A DNA stretch of 17,845 nucleotides from Bacillota bacterium (GCA_021821185.1 JAKACU010000039.1:1-17845), one strand, 5' to 3'; counted from the first letter of the stretch, positions 8,489 through 15,306 are shown. Made by a program: numbers and translations. The notes: generated by a model from the sequence alone, not told the origin.

Positions 8489-8747
8489 GTCCTAACTTAC
8501 CTTTAGCATATTGTAATGCAGCATACGCTAACTTGGCGCGTTCATAACGTGTGCGAGCGATGAAGAAAAATGGCGACACAACTATGGCGATAACGAGGCT
8601 ATAGGAGATCACATCGATGCCAAGTTGTCGAGAAATAGCTAGCGTTATGAATCCGACCAAAAAACCTACCGTGCAAAGTAGCATGATAACAGAATAAAAC
8701 CGGTAAAAGTGTTTTTGCCGATGATAATTGGCTTCACGATCACGCAT
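8475..8747 (-). CDS. Small two-helix membrane protein of unknown function
   Basis: This 90-residue protein has a charged N terminus (MRDREANYHRQKHFYRF), two hydrophobic segments (about 18-37 and 45-62) and a basic C-terminal tail. I do not recognise a family. It is supported as a real gene by GGGAGG exactly 8 bases before its ATG, by a possible promoter just upstream, and by a 14-base overlap with the C39-like peptidase gene that follows. Its place as first gene of the cluster suggests a membrane partner or accessory of that peptidase, but this is inference. Confidence 0.75.
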   Translation of the reverse strand: MRDREANYHRQKHFYRFYSVIMLLCTVGFLVGFITLAISRQLGIDVISYSLVIAIVVSPFFFIARTRYERAKLAYAALQYAKGKLGHAPR

Positions 8748-8769
8748 GCATTATGCCTCCCAAAAATAA

Positions 8770-8798
8770 AGTGTAGCATGGAGGCGCCTTTTCGTCGA
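8770..8798 (-). promoter_or_regulatory. Possible promoter of the membrane protein/C39/SDR/GT2 cluster
   Basis: On the minus strand TCGACG (plus 8793-8798) and TACACT (plus 8770-8775) are separated by 17 bases; each matches the consensus at 4 of 6 positions. Transcription would start only a few bases before the GGGAGG ribosome binding site. No terminator is visible between this site and the antiporter gene upstream, so read-through is also possible. Confidence 0.3.
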
Positions 8799-8831
8799 TA
8801 TGTGTCCTCATCTTTGCTGCCCTTATGGTTT

Positions 8832-10277
8832 TTACGCATCGGACAATCTGCGTTTTAGACGCTCAATCGCTTTTGGGGTTCCCATCAAGTGAATGATATC
8901 AAATTGTTCTAGTACGGTGTGACCGCGTGGTATGAGGGTTTCATGTCCACGTTCAATCGAAATAAACAAGATGTCTTGAGGCAATAACAGCCGGCGCATA
9001 GGGATTGAAGAAAAATGATGTGACAGAACTTCCACTTGGGCAATTTGCCATCCACTTGGCAAAAGATTCTTTGGCAGTTCGTTCGTAAACAGTGGACTTT
9101 GCACCGCTGTTTGGGTTCCTGATAATTTGGTGAAGAAAAGCGGTGAGATAAGGCAGGTAAGGATCGCTAAAATAATGAGCTCACTGGCAAGACTTGGCGT
9201 AAGCACACCGATCTGCTGACCGATCTTGCTTGCGACGATTGTCAAGCTAAGTTGTGAGCCAAGTAAAAAGCCGGCTGAGAGTCGTTTTTTCGCTGGTGTA
9301 TGACGCATCCATACCATAGTGCTGACAATTTTATTGAGATACATGGCGAGAAAGAGGACAACAAGAGTAATCCACGTGATTGCATTTCCTTGCAGTGACG
9401 GCATTGTAAAGGTGAGTCCTACATTGACAAAAAAGATCGGTAGGAAAAAACCATACCCGATGCTGTTTAACTTTTGCATCAACTCGGAGTGTTTTTGCGA
9501 CAAAAGACTGACAATGGCACCAGCTAGAAAAGCGCCAACGACCACTTCCGTTCCGAGCGCTTCAGCCATGGCTAAAAAAACAAGAATCAAGGCAAACGCG
9601 CCGCGCAGTCCCATCTCACTCGTCGCATTTTCGACAATGGAAAATGCCGGGAGTTTGCGAACTGCTTTTAAGAAACGGTAGACCAAAACGAACACGAGAA
9701 GTAGCACCATGATCAGCAAGATGCCGGAAGCATTGCCAGTTGTGTGCAATGACGTATATGCGGCCACTAAGAGAAGAGTAACGATATCGGCAAGTAGGGC
9801 ATAAAGGAGAATTTCTTGACCAAATGGGACGAGCAACCAGCCTTTTTCTTTTAATGCGGGCGTGACAATGCCAAGGGATGTCGTGCTAAGTACCAAGGTC
9901 ACAAACATCGGATGCGTAATTAAACCAAGGCTATACAGTATGTATGCAATCAACATGGATAATAAGAGCGCAGTCGCAAAAAAGAGAATTCCTTTTACCC
10001 ACGGTGCATGGCTGTGATCATCGGCTCGCTGCAAGATCAGATCAAAATCAATCTCGAGACCAGACAAAAACATCAGGTACGAAAAGCCAAGGTTCGATAA
10101 AAACCCGACGTAAGGTGTTGTTGACGCGAGATGGAGCACTTTTGGTCCGACAAGAATGCCAAGAAGAATTTCAATTACGATCGCAGGTACAAGTGATTTT
10201 GTAAGTTTGACACTGATAAAGGGGGACACCAAGGCAGCGAGCGTAACAACGAGTAAAGAATAATAGGTACTATGCAT
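8832..10277 (-). CDS. CPA2-family cation/proton antiporter with C-terminal RCK_C (TrkA_C) domain
   Basis: A 481-residue integral membrane protein. Residues 1 to about 375 form a Na+/H+ exchanger domain with about 12 helices. CPA2 signatures include EILLGILVGPKVL, FLSGLEIDFDLI and EALGTEVVVGAFLAGAIVSLL. The last 80 or so residues form a soluble RCK_C regulatory domain (MRRLLLPQDILFISIERGHE onward). Such domains often bind nucleotides or ions and gate K+ or Na+ efflux, so a role in monovalent cation or pH homeostasis is likely; the ion is not determined. The ATG at 10277 is chosen because AAAGGAG lies about 8 bases upstream and hydrophobic sequence follows directly. The frame stays open to 10424, but that extension runs through the divergent promoter region into the opposite gene and looks non-coding. 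Confidence 0.9.
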   Translation of the reverse strand: MHSTYYSLLVVTLAALVSPFISVKLTKSLVPAIVIEILLGILVGPKVLHLASTTPYVGFLSNLGFSYLMFLSGLEIDFDLILQRADDHSHAPWVKGILFFATALLLSMLIAYILYSLGLITHPMFVTLVLSTTSLGIVTPALKEKGWLLVPFGQEILLYALLADIVTLLLVAAYTSLHTTGNASGILLIMVLLLVFVLVYRFLKAVRKLPAFSIVENATSEMGLRGAFALILVFLAMAEALGTEVVVGAFLAGAIVSLLSQKHSELMQKLNSIGYGFFLPIFFVNVGLTFTMPSLQGNAITWITLVVLFLAMYLNKIVSTMVWMRHTPAKKRLSAGFLLGSQLSLTIVASKIGQQIGVLTPSLASELIILAILTCLISPLFFTKLSGTQTAVQSPLFTNELPKNLLPSGWQIAQVEVLSHHFSSIPMRRLLLPQDILFISIERGHETLIPRGHTVLEQFDIIHLMGTPKAIERLKRRLSDA

Positions 10278-10353
10278 AACATCCGCTCCTTTACTAGAGG
10301 GGATTACATGATAACATAATATCATGAAGAAAACTGGACAAGGACACGTTCGT
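10278..10353. promoter_or_regulatory. Divergent promoter region between the antiporter and lytic transglycosylase genes
   Basis: This short AT-rich gap must hold both promoters. On the plus strand CATAAT (10315-10320) could be a -10, with transcription starting near 10327. On the minus strand TGTAAT (plus 10303-10308) could be the antiporter -10. Neither has a good -35. The plus-strand assignment would put the first in-frame ATG (10324) outside the message. Confidence 0.3.
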
Positions 10354-11469
10354 ATGCGCCTTGTAGTCGCTACTTTATCCATCAGCTTCATCGTCACCGA
10401 CATGGGTGCGATGGCCCAAACCACGTTGTCGCAGGTGCAAAATGCTTATCATAGTGCACAGCGACAAATCGTCATGATGGATCAAACGTTGCGACTGTTG
10501 GGGCTAAAAGAAGAGAAGGCCAACCACAGTTGGACTGCGCTTACCAGTCAGGTGGCTGCGTTAGGTCGAGAGCAGGAACATATGTATGTGACGCTTTCAA
10601 GGATACAGCACCAAGGTAACAGAGATAAACAAAAGCTTCAACGAGCACATAGAAAGGTTCAGATGCAAAGACAGTTATTACGAAAGCTCCTCGTGATCTG
10701 GTATGAAGAAGGGGCGCAGCCTTATCTGTACACTTTATTATCGTCGAAAAGTTTGTCTGATTTGTATAATCGGTATATCGCGTTGTCTTTCGTAACAAAG
10801 CAGCAGCAACATGTCGTGAATGAGGCGAAAAAGGAGTTTGTCTATTATCATGCGTTGTCGATCAAAGTGAGTAAAGAAGCGAAACAAACCGCGGCATTGT
10901 GGCAGGCTCTTGTGAATAAACAAGCCTTGGCACGATCACAAACGAAAAAGGAGCACAGCGTTGTACGTCAATTAGCCAACTTAAAGCAACAGGCGACAGT
11001 AAAGCAAACGCTCGATCGGCAAATGTTGCAACGTCTCGCTTCCAAAATTGCAGCGTTGCAACAACGCCTGGCAGAAGAACGGCAACGTGCGAAGGCACAA
11101 GAAAACACTGTCGGTAACCCGCCTAGCAACGTTGTTGTCTTATCTTCTGCATCCTTACAACAAGATCTCGTTGCAGCGACCAAAGATACTGGCGTTCCTT
11201 CATCCTGGATACCTTGGCTTTCTGTGCTTGCTATGGCTGAAAGCGGCGGCAATCCAAATGCTAAGAGTCCCTTTGTCGTGCAGGGGGAGCAAGCATCAGG
11301 GCTGATGCAAATGCTGCCTGGTACGTTTTCCCATTATGCCGAAACGGGTCACACAAACATCTGGGATCCGACGGATAATGCGATTGCCGCCATTCGCTAT
11401 ATCGAAGCGAATTATGGTGTGCCCTGGCGCATCCCGGGTATAGGAACATCATCATACCAAGGGTATTAG
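10354..11469 (+). CDS. Secreted lytic transglycosylase with N-terminal CwlO/PcsB-like coiled coil
   Basis: A 371-residue exported peptidoglycan hydrolase. A signal peptide covers about 1-21 (cleavage predicted after AMA, before QTT). A long helical region to about residue 250 follows, with LLRKLLVIWYEEGAQPYLY and LLSSKSLSDLYNRY, resembling the coiled-coil domain of PcsB/CwlO hydrolases that FtsEX activates. After a short linker the C terminus is an SLT goose-lysozyme-like domain: AMAESGGNPNAKSP with catalytic E296, ASGLMQMLPGTFSHYA, and NAIAAIRYIEANYG. It should cleave glycan strands to anhydro ends at the cell surface. The ATG at 10354 has AAGGA 9 bases upstream. The in-frame ATG at 10324, which would add 10 residues, has no ribosome binding site in range and may precede the transcript start. 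The domain pairing is unusual, since CwlO-type coiled coils normally precede NlpC/P60 or CHAP domains. Confidence 0.85.
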   Translation: MRLVVATLSISFIVTDMGAMAQTTLSQVQNAYHSAQRQIVMMDQTLRLLGLKEEKANHSWTALTSQVAALGREQEHMYVTLSRIQHQGNRDKQKLQRAHRKVQMQRQLLRKLLVIWYEEGAQPYLYTLLSSKSLSDLYNRYIALSFVTKQQQHVVNEAKKEFVYYHALSIKVSKEAKQTAALWQALVNKQALARSQTKKEHSVVRQLANLKQQATVKQTLDRQMLQRLASKIAALQQRLAEERQRAKAQENTVGNPPSNVVVLSSASLQQDLVAATKDTGVPSSWIPWLSVLAMAESGGNPNAKSPFVVQGEQASGLMQMLPGTFSHYAETGHTNIWDPTDNAIAAIRYIEANYGVPWRIPGIGTSSYQGY

Positions 11470-11470
11470 G

Positions 11471-11501
11471 CAAAGACAGGTGGACGCGACTGGCGCCCAC
11501 C
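11471..11501 (-). terminator. Terminator hairpin of hemQ (between convergent genes)
   Basis: On the minus strand a 9-base stem GGTGGGCGC/GCGTCCACC with loop CAGTC (plus 11479-11501) is complete if one G-U pair is allowed, and TGTCTTTG follows. On the plus strand the same stem has an A-C mismatch and no T-run. It therefore serves hemQ better than the transglycosylase gene. The T-tract is short, so efficiency is uncertain. Confidence 0.5.
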
Positions 11502-11508
11502 ACAGTAC

Positions 11509-12255
11509 TTATATGGTTAACATGGTAAAAATGTCAGTGTCTGAAGTAACTTGTCCTACATAAAAATCACCGAAGTCACCATAACGAGCACTCACTTCGT
11601 CAAAGCGCATTTCATAGATCAATTTTTTAAATTGCAATGGGTCTTCAGCATAGAGTGTGACGCCCCATTCCCAGTCATCAAAACCGACGGACCCCGTAAT
11701 GATCTGCGTCACAAGATCTGCGTAATTGCGGCCGATCATGCCGTGACTGCGCATCATATCAGTGCGTTCTTTCATTGGAAGCATATACCAATTGTCATTG
11801 CCTGTACGACGCTTATTCATCGGATAAAAGCATACAGCACCGTGTTTTGGCAACGATGGATGAAGGCGTGGCAGCAATTGCGGATCCTCTTGCGGATTGG
11901 TGTCGGGTTTGGCAAGATAGCTGCTGAGTTCGACAATAGAAACATAGGAATAAGAGGGCTTTAAAAAGTCGTTCAGTTGTGTCTTGGCAAAACGGAGTTT
12001 ACAGGCGATAATTTCTTGTAATGTACTGCGAAAATGAATAAATAACAAGTCAGCTTTTTGCGAAGCTATGGTGTACATGCCATAGGAGCTTTGGCGCGCG
12101 GCGTCCTCTTTTGTGAATTCATTCGATAGTAAAGTCCATTCATTGAGGATTTCTTGGCGTTTTAACGGATCCAGTGCACGCCACGCCTTCCAATCAATCG
12201 TACGAAAATCGTGAAAGGCATACCAGCCTTCAATGGTTTGTGTTGGTTTGCTCAA
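11509..12255 (-). CDS. hemQ: Coproheme decarboxylase HemQ/ChdC (chlorite-dismutase family)
   Basis: This is the last enzyme of the coproporphyrin-dependent haem pathway of Gram-positive bacteria: it decarboxylates Fe-coproporphyrin III to haem b using peroxide. The 248 residues match the family length of about 250. Key motifs are CFYPMNKRRTGNDNWYMLP, where Y144 matches the catalytic tyrosine (Y145 in S. aureus), and MMRSHGMIGRNYADLV, where H171 is the proximal haem ligand. FDDWEWGVTLYAEDP and MRFDEVSARYGDFG are also typical. It starts with TTG; AAAGGAGAG lies about 7 bases upstream and no nearby ATG fits. The gene stands alone here, divergent from a small membrane protein, with its own terminator. 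No other haem genes are in the window. Confidence 0.96.
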   Translation of the reverse strand: MSKPTQTIEGWYAFHDFRTIDWKAWRALDPLKRQEILNEWTLLSNEFTKEDAARQSSYGMYTIASQKADLLFIHFRSTLQEIIACKLRFAKTQLNDFLKPSYSYVSIVELSSYLAKPDTNPQEDPQLLPRLHPSLPKHGAVCFYPMNKRRTGNDNWYMLPMKERTDMMRSHGMIGRNYADLVTQIITGSVGFDDWEWGVTLYAEDPLQFKKLIYEMRFDEVSARYGDFGDFYVGQVTSDTDIFTMLTI

Positions 12256-12318
12256 ACTTTTCTCTCTCCTTTACATGCGGTAAGATAAGGTTAGCGTAAT
12301 GAGGGAGTTGCTGCAACG

Positions 12319-12762
12319 ATGCGTAAACAACTAGCGATGGGCGCAACCTTCATTTTCTTTGTAGGACTTTGCCTCTATTTGGCCGTTACTGGTTTTCACG
12401 ACGTGACGACATCGCAAAAAATTACAGCGCAGCTGTATAATGCAACGAAACAGGCAGCGCTGACGATGGGTAGTACGCTTGAAAACGCTAATTATAGTAG
12501 CGATCGGAGTCATAAGCAGGCACTCATTGCCGGACAAAATAAACTGATTAGCACCCTAAAGCATGATGGCATTCACTTTTTTCACCTTGACCAATTTCTG
12601 GTCCTTGGCTACTCCAAGGTCTTGAATCGTATTGACTTACAGGCCAAAATTACGTACGCAGTCCCAGGTTTTGCGGGATTGATCACGAATAGTGCCAGCG
12701 CCATGGTATCCGACGCAGTCGATCGCCGATCACCGCCGCATCATGAAGAAGTGGTCATGTAA
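12319..12762 (+). CDS. Small membrane-anchored extracytoplasmic protein of unknown function
   Basis: This 147-residue protein has one N-terminal membrane segment (about 5-26, LAMGATFIFFVGLCLYLAV). A helical stretch follows (TTSQKITAQLYNATKQAALTM), and the C-terminal part has beta-like segments (LNRIDLQAKITYAVPGFAGL). A hydrophobic helix followed by a short extracellular domain resembles TadE-like or pseudopilin-like proteins in outline only; I do not recognise the family. The ATG at 12319 has GAGGGAG ending 11 bases upstream. The gene is divergent from hemQ across 63 bases. Its last 22 bases overlap the end of the convergent TPR/HD-GYP gene. Confidence is fair that it is real, low for any role. 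Confidence 0.65.
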   Translation: MRKQLAMGATFIFFVGLCLYLAVTGFHDVTTSQKITAQLYNATKQAALTMGSTLENANYSSDRSHKQALIAGQNKLISTLKHDGIHFFHLDQFLVLGYSKVLNRIDLQAKITYAVPGFAGLITNSASAMVSDAVDRRSPPHHEEVVM

Positions 12763-14189
12763 ATCGCTAGAAACTTCTTACATATATCAGGATCAAAATA
12801 ACAAGCGCTTTGTTTCGCGATGTCCTGAAGGATCTCATCATGATGGCGCTGCTGTATAACATAAGCATACGCATAATAATCAACGATAGCAAAGATGCGC
12901 GCTAAAAGTGGTATGTCATGTCCAACTTGATGCAAGGGGAACCCGGTCCCATCAAAGTGTTCATGGTGCGCTTCGATGATGGCGTTTACCTCATGTGGCA
13001 ATCTGGACGAGGCCAACATATCTACACTTAAAAAGGGGTGCTTTGTATACTGCTGCCATGCTGGACGCGATCGGGATGGGTCATGAACAATGTCGGTTTC
13101 CATTGCTGTGAGGCCAAGATCGGCAAAGCGGCATACATAGGTAAGCCAATGTAATTCCTCGTTTGTCAGTTGCATGCTCTGGCCCAATTTTTGTGCATGC
13201 GCGACTCTGATATCGAGATACAAAGGGAATGTGTCACCAAGTAATTCTTGTGCCGTTATGGCATCCAACAAGATAACAAATTGGTGCAAAAGCATGGTAT
13301 CTTGCGCATGAGATATTTCTGATTTTATTACCTCTGTATGTTTCCATTCATCCGTCAGCCACTGTGCTTCTTGCCATTCTTTCCAAAGGCGTAAAGTGCC
13401 ATAGAACAATTGCGCTTTTTCAACGAGACGTACGGAAAGATCTGATTTACCAAGATGATGGGCTAGATGAGCCGCTAAGAGGCATAGACGAGCGAGTTCT
13501 TCTTTCTCGTATGTCATGGAAGAAGACCACACAAGTTGAAGACATGACCGTGCAAACTGAAGACTTTGATCGATGTTTCCCTGAAACATGTACAATCGAC
13601 ACAACTCCGCCAGTGCTGGCAAGTTATCATTTGGACGTAAGGAACAGGCATAGTGAAATGCTTGTTCAGCTTCTTTATCGTGATGAAGTTCGAGATGATG
13701 CAACCCGAGATTGGTATACATATCAGCATCCCACTCTTTAATGCCTGCCTCATGCAAACTTTGAAGACTTTGAAGTGTGTGTGCCAACGCTTCTTCATGA
13801 AAATCATGGTATGCTTCAGACAAGGCAAGATTGGCAAATAATAAGCCGCGTAAAAAGGCTGGCAGTCTGGTTGCCTCAGCTACTAGTTGCGTTAAAATTC
13901 GGTGCGTTTTATCGCGATCTCCCAATTTCCAATAGGTTGAAGCCAAATGTATGTGATAACGAGCATCATCATCGAGAGAAAGTGCTTTTAAAAAGTATTC
14001 GATAGCATGTTGATAGCGGCCCATTTGTGCATAAATTTTACCGGCTTCATCATAAAGAATGGGAAGTTGTGCGTGATCGACAAAAGGGTCGTCGATTACT
14101 TGGTGTAGCATAGCTAGTGCGCCAGGAAAGATCTGCTGACTCGAAAGTCCAAGTGCCATGGTGATTCGTGCATCGATGACGGTATTCAT
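12741..14189 (-). CDS. TPR-repeat protein with C-terminal degenerate HD-GYP domain
   Basis: A 482-residue cytosolic protein. Residues about 40-290 are helical TPR-type repeats, for example YDEAGKIYAQMGRYQHAIEY and MYTNLGLHHLELHHDKEAEQA. Residues about 320-475 align with HD-GYP cyclic di-GMP phosphodiesterases: KHPFLSVDML, IIEAHHEHFDGTGFP (GYP is GFP here) and DIPLLARIFAIVD. Metal ligands are missing: the HD pair is A356-D357 (RFADLG instead of LHDIGK), the H of the upstream HxxRV motif is L325, and the second D of the DxxDA motif is A440. Hydrolysis is therefore doubtful, and it may instead be a cyclic di-GMP sensor or adaptor, which is inference. Its ATG overlaps the stop of the preceding DegS-like gene (ATGA, 14186-14189), so the two are translationally coupled. 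Confidence 0.85.
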   Translation of the reverse strand: MNTVIDARITMALGLSSQQIFPGALAMLHQVIDDPFVDHAQLPILYDEAGKIYAQMGRYQHAIEYFLKALSLDDDARYHIHLASTYWKLGDRDKTHRILTQLVAEATRLPAFLRGLLFANLALSEAYHDFHEEALAHTLQSLQSLHEAGIKEWDADMYTNLGLHHLELHHDKEAEQAFHYACSLRPNDNLPALAELCRLYMFQGNIDQSLQFARSCLQLVWSSSMTYEKEELARLCLLAAHLAHHLGKSDLSVRLVEKAQLFYGTLRLWKEWQEAQWLTDEWKHTEVIKSEISHAQDTMLLHQFVILLDAITAQELLGDTFPLYLDIRVAHAQKLGQSMQLTNEELHWLTYVCRFADLGLTAMETDIVHDPSRSRPAWQQYTKHPFLSVDMLASSRLPHEVNAIIEAHHEHFDGTGFPLHQVGHDIPLLARIFAIVDYYAYAYVIQQRHHDEILQDIAKQSACYFDPDICKKFLAIYMTTSS

Positions 14190-14836
14190 GAAAGCGACTC
14201 CGTGACGTCGTGGGGCATCGTAACATCAATGCGTGTGCGACCGTCCTGTACGATGGATGATTGAAACTTGCCACCCAAATAATCAACTTGTTCATTTAAA
14301 AAAAGAACAGAAGAATCAATGGTGTCAACGTCTAGGGAAATACAAAAGGCATGTTCATGATGAGAAAGCTGCATATTGATGTATGCGGTGGGGTTGTTAT
14401 GATGAAGTGTGTATAACGCATGCCTAATCAATCGATAGAGGGCAACTTGTTTGGCGGGCGAAATGCGAATCTTGTCTTTTATGGGCTCACTTACATCGAT
14501 GCTGATTTTCCAAGCGCGTGCCAAACGATGACAGAGAACGGTTAACGCACGTGGCAAGCCAATATCATCGATTGCCATCGGTAACAAATCGTGAACCAAG
14601 CCGTGGATATCATTGACGGTCGCCACGAGGCGACTATTCATGCGGCGTAACTCGTGTTTGGCCAGATCGGGATTGGTATGAAACAATTGCAATATCGTAT
14701 CAAGATGCAAACTTATATCTGTTAAAGCTCGCGCAGGTCCCTCACTTAGGTCATGGGCAAGCTGACGACGTTCTTCTTCCATGAGTTTGATACCTTGGTC
14801 GGTATGATCATGAATAGGCAAGTTGTTATCGTTCAT
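14186..14836 (-). CDS. DegS/NarL-type histidine kinase-like protein lacking phospho-acceptor His and ATP-box residues (pseudokinase)
   Basis: A 216-residue soluble protein resembling the HisKA_3 plus HATPase core of DegS-type kinases. The dimerisation motif reads EEERRQLAHDLSEGPARAL, where active kinases have REIHDGPAQ, so the phospho-acceptor is S31. The N-box is ALYRLIRHALYTLHHN, without the usual E and N. The G1 box (DxGxGF) is replaced by DVDTIDS. The end, VDYLGGKFQSSIVQDGRTRI, keeps the fold signature. There is no sensor or membrane part. It should not autophosphorylate and may act by dimerising or binding a partner. The ATG at 14836 has AGGGGA 8 bases upstream. An in-frame GTG at 14884 lies inside the upstream terminator stem and is rejected. 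The gene is coupled to the TPR/HD-GYP gene by an ATGA overlap. Confidence 0.85.
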   Translation of the reverse strand: MNDNNLPIHDHTDQGIKLMEEERRQLAHDLSEGPARALTDISLHLDTILQLFHTNPDLAKHELRRMNSRLVATVNDIHGLVHDLLPMAIDDIGLPRALTVLCHRLARAWKISIDVSEPIKDKIRISPAKQVALYRLIRHALYTLHHNNPTAYINMQLSHHEHAFCISLDVDTIDSSVLFLNEQVDYLGGKFQSSIVQDGRTRIDVTMPHDVTESLS

Positions 14837-14861
14837 GTTAACATCCCCTAGGCTAGTCAAA

Positions 14862-14895
14862 TCAGTAAATAAGAGGAGGCGCACCAGTGCGCCTC
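14862..14895 (-). terminator. Terminator after the riboswitch-controlled secreted peptide gene
   Basis: A perfect inverted repeat GAGGCGCAC/GTGCGCCTC (plus 14876-14884 and 14887-14895) is followed on the minus strand by CTCTTATTTA. It lies 19 bases after the peptide stop codon and 40 bases before the DegS-like start codon. Incomplete termination would extend the riboswitch transcript into the next two genes. Confidence 0.7.
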
Positions 14896-14913
14896 ACTCC
14901 AGCTATCTAGACA

Positions 14914-15132
14914 TTACCATATAATGCGGTACCCATCATGGGAAAATTTATTGCTTGTGCCTGTTGCTGAACGAACAATTAAGGCCTGCTCGCTGCCAGA
15001 ATTCGAATAGGCAGCGACAGGCCTTGCGGTTGTCTGATATGAGGTTCGCACAACATTAGCAAAAGCGGGTGCCGTGACAAACAGGGAAAGGCTGATGAGC
15101 GAAATGCCCAAACGGGTAAAAAATCGGGTCAT
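14914..15132 (-). CDS. 72-residue secreted peptide of unknown function under a cyclic di-GMP riboswitch
   Basis: The protein has a clear signal peptide: MTRFFTR, a hydrophobic core (LGISLISLSLFV), and APAFA as cleavage site before N26. The mature part has about 47 residues, is rich in Ser, Thr and Ala, has no cysteine and ends SHDGYRIIW. There is no cell-wall sorting motif or lipobox. I do not recognise a family. The ATG at 15132 has AAAGGGAG 10 bases upstream; a GTG at 15141 in frame is too close to that site. The leader contains a GEMM riboswitch behind a good promoter, and a terminator follows, so it is a self-contained transcription unit. Regulation by cyclic di-GMP suggests a surface, matrix or motility-related role, which is inference. 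Confidence 0.8.
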   Translation of the reverse strand: MTRFFTRLGISLISLSLFVTAPAFANVVRTSYQTTARPVAAYSNSGSEQALIVRSATGTSNKFSHDGYRIIW

Positions 15133-15159
15133 GATGACCACACTCCCTTTGACGGTTGG

Positions 15160-15255
15160 GTTATCCGGCGGCTCGGCAACCGTAGTGGAGTCTCTTTAGG
15201 ACACACACCGTAGGTCCGAAACTTTGCGTCACTGCCTTTCGACAGTTTTGCGATT
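15160..15255 (-). promoter_or_regulatory. GEMM riboswitch, cyclic di-GMP-I class
   Basis: On the minus strand the GEMM consensus is readable: GCAAA, the P2 hairpin CTGTC-GAAA-GGCAG with its GAAA tetraloop, GTGACGCAAAG, CGGACCTACGG, CCTAAAG (possible tetraloop-receptor strand) and CTACGGTTGCCGAG. The base before CAAA, equivalent to G20 of the Vibrio Vc2 aptamer, is G, which favours cyclic di-GMP over the cGAMP-specific variant with A. The GCAAA strand starts about 5 bases after the predicted transcript start. Downstream, CAACCG (minus strand, plus 15153-15158) can pair with CGGTTG of the aptamer 3' strand (plus 15177-15182). GGAGT of the ribosome binding site (plus 15142-15146) can pair with ACTCC in the aptamer (plus 15187-15191). 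Confidence 0.87.
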
Positions 15256-15261
15256 AGTTTT

Positions 15262-15290
15262 ATTATTTGTTTTTTATGGTAAAAGGTCAA
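15262..15290 (-). promoter_or_regulatory. Sigma-A promoter of the riboswitch transcript
   Basis: On the minus strand TTGACC (plus 15285-15290, 5 of 6) and AATAAT (plus 15262-15267, 5 of 6) are separated by exactly 17 bases. The predicted start near 15255 lies directly at the 5' edge of the aptamer, which supports both calls. Confidence 0.75.
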
Positions 15291-15306
15291 TATGTATTTG
15301 TAGGGA

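Noticed and set aside
10278..10424. Upstream extension of the antiporter reading frame by 49 codons
   Set aside because: It covers the divergent promoter region and the start of the opposite gene. The ATG at 10277 has a well-placed AAAGGAG and is followed directly by transmembrane sequence.
14837..14884. Upstream GTG start for the DegS-like protein
   Set aside because: The extension reads through the terminator T-tract and stem of the previous gene; ATG 14836 has AGGGGA at 8 bases and suits the domain.
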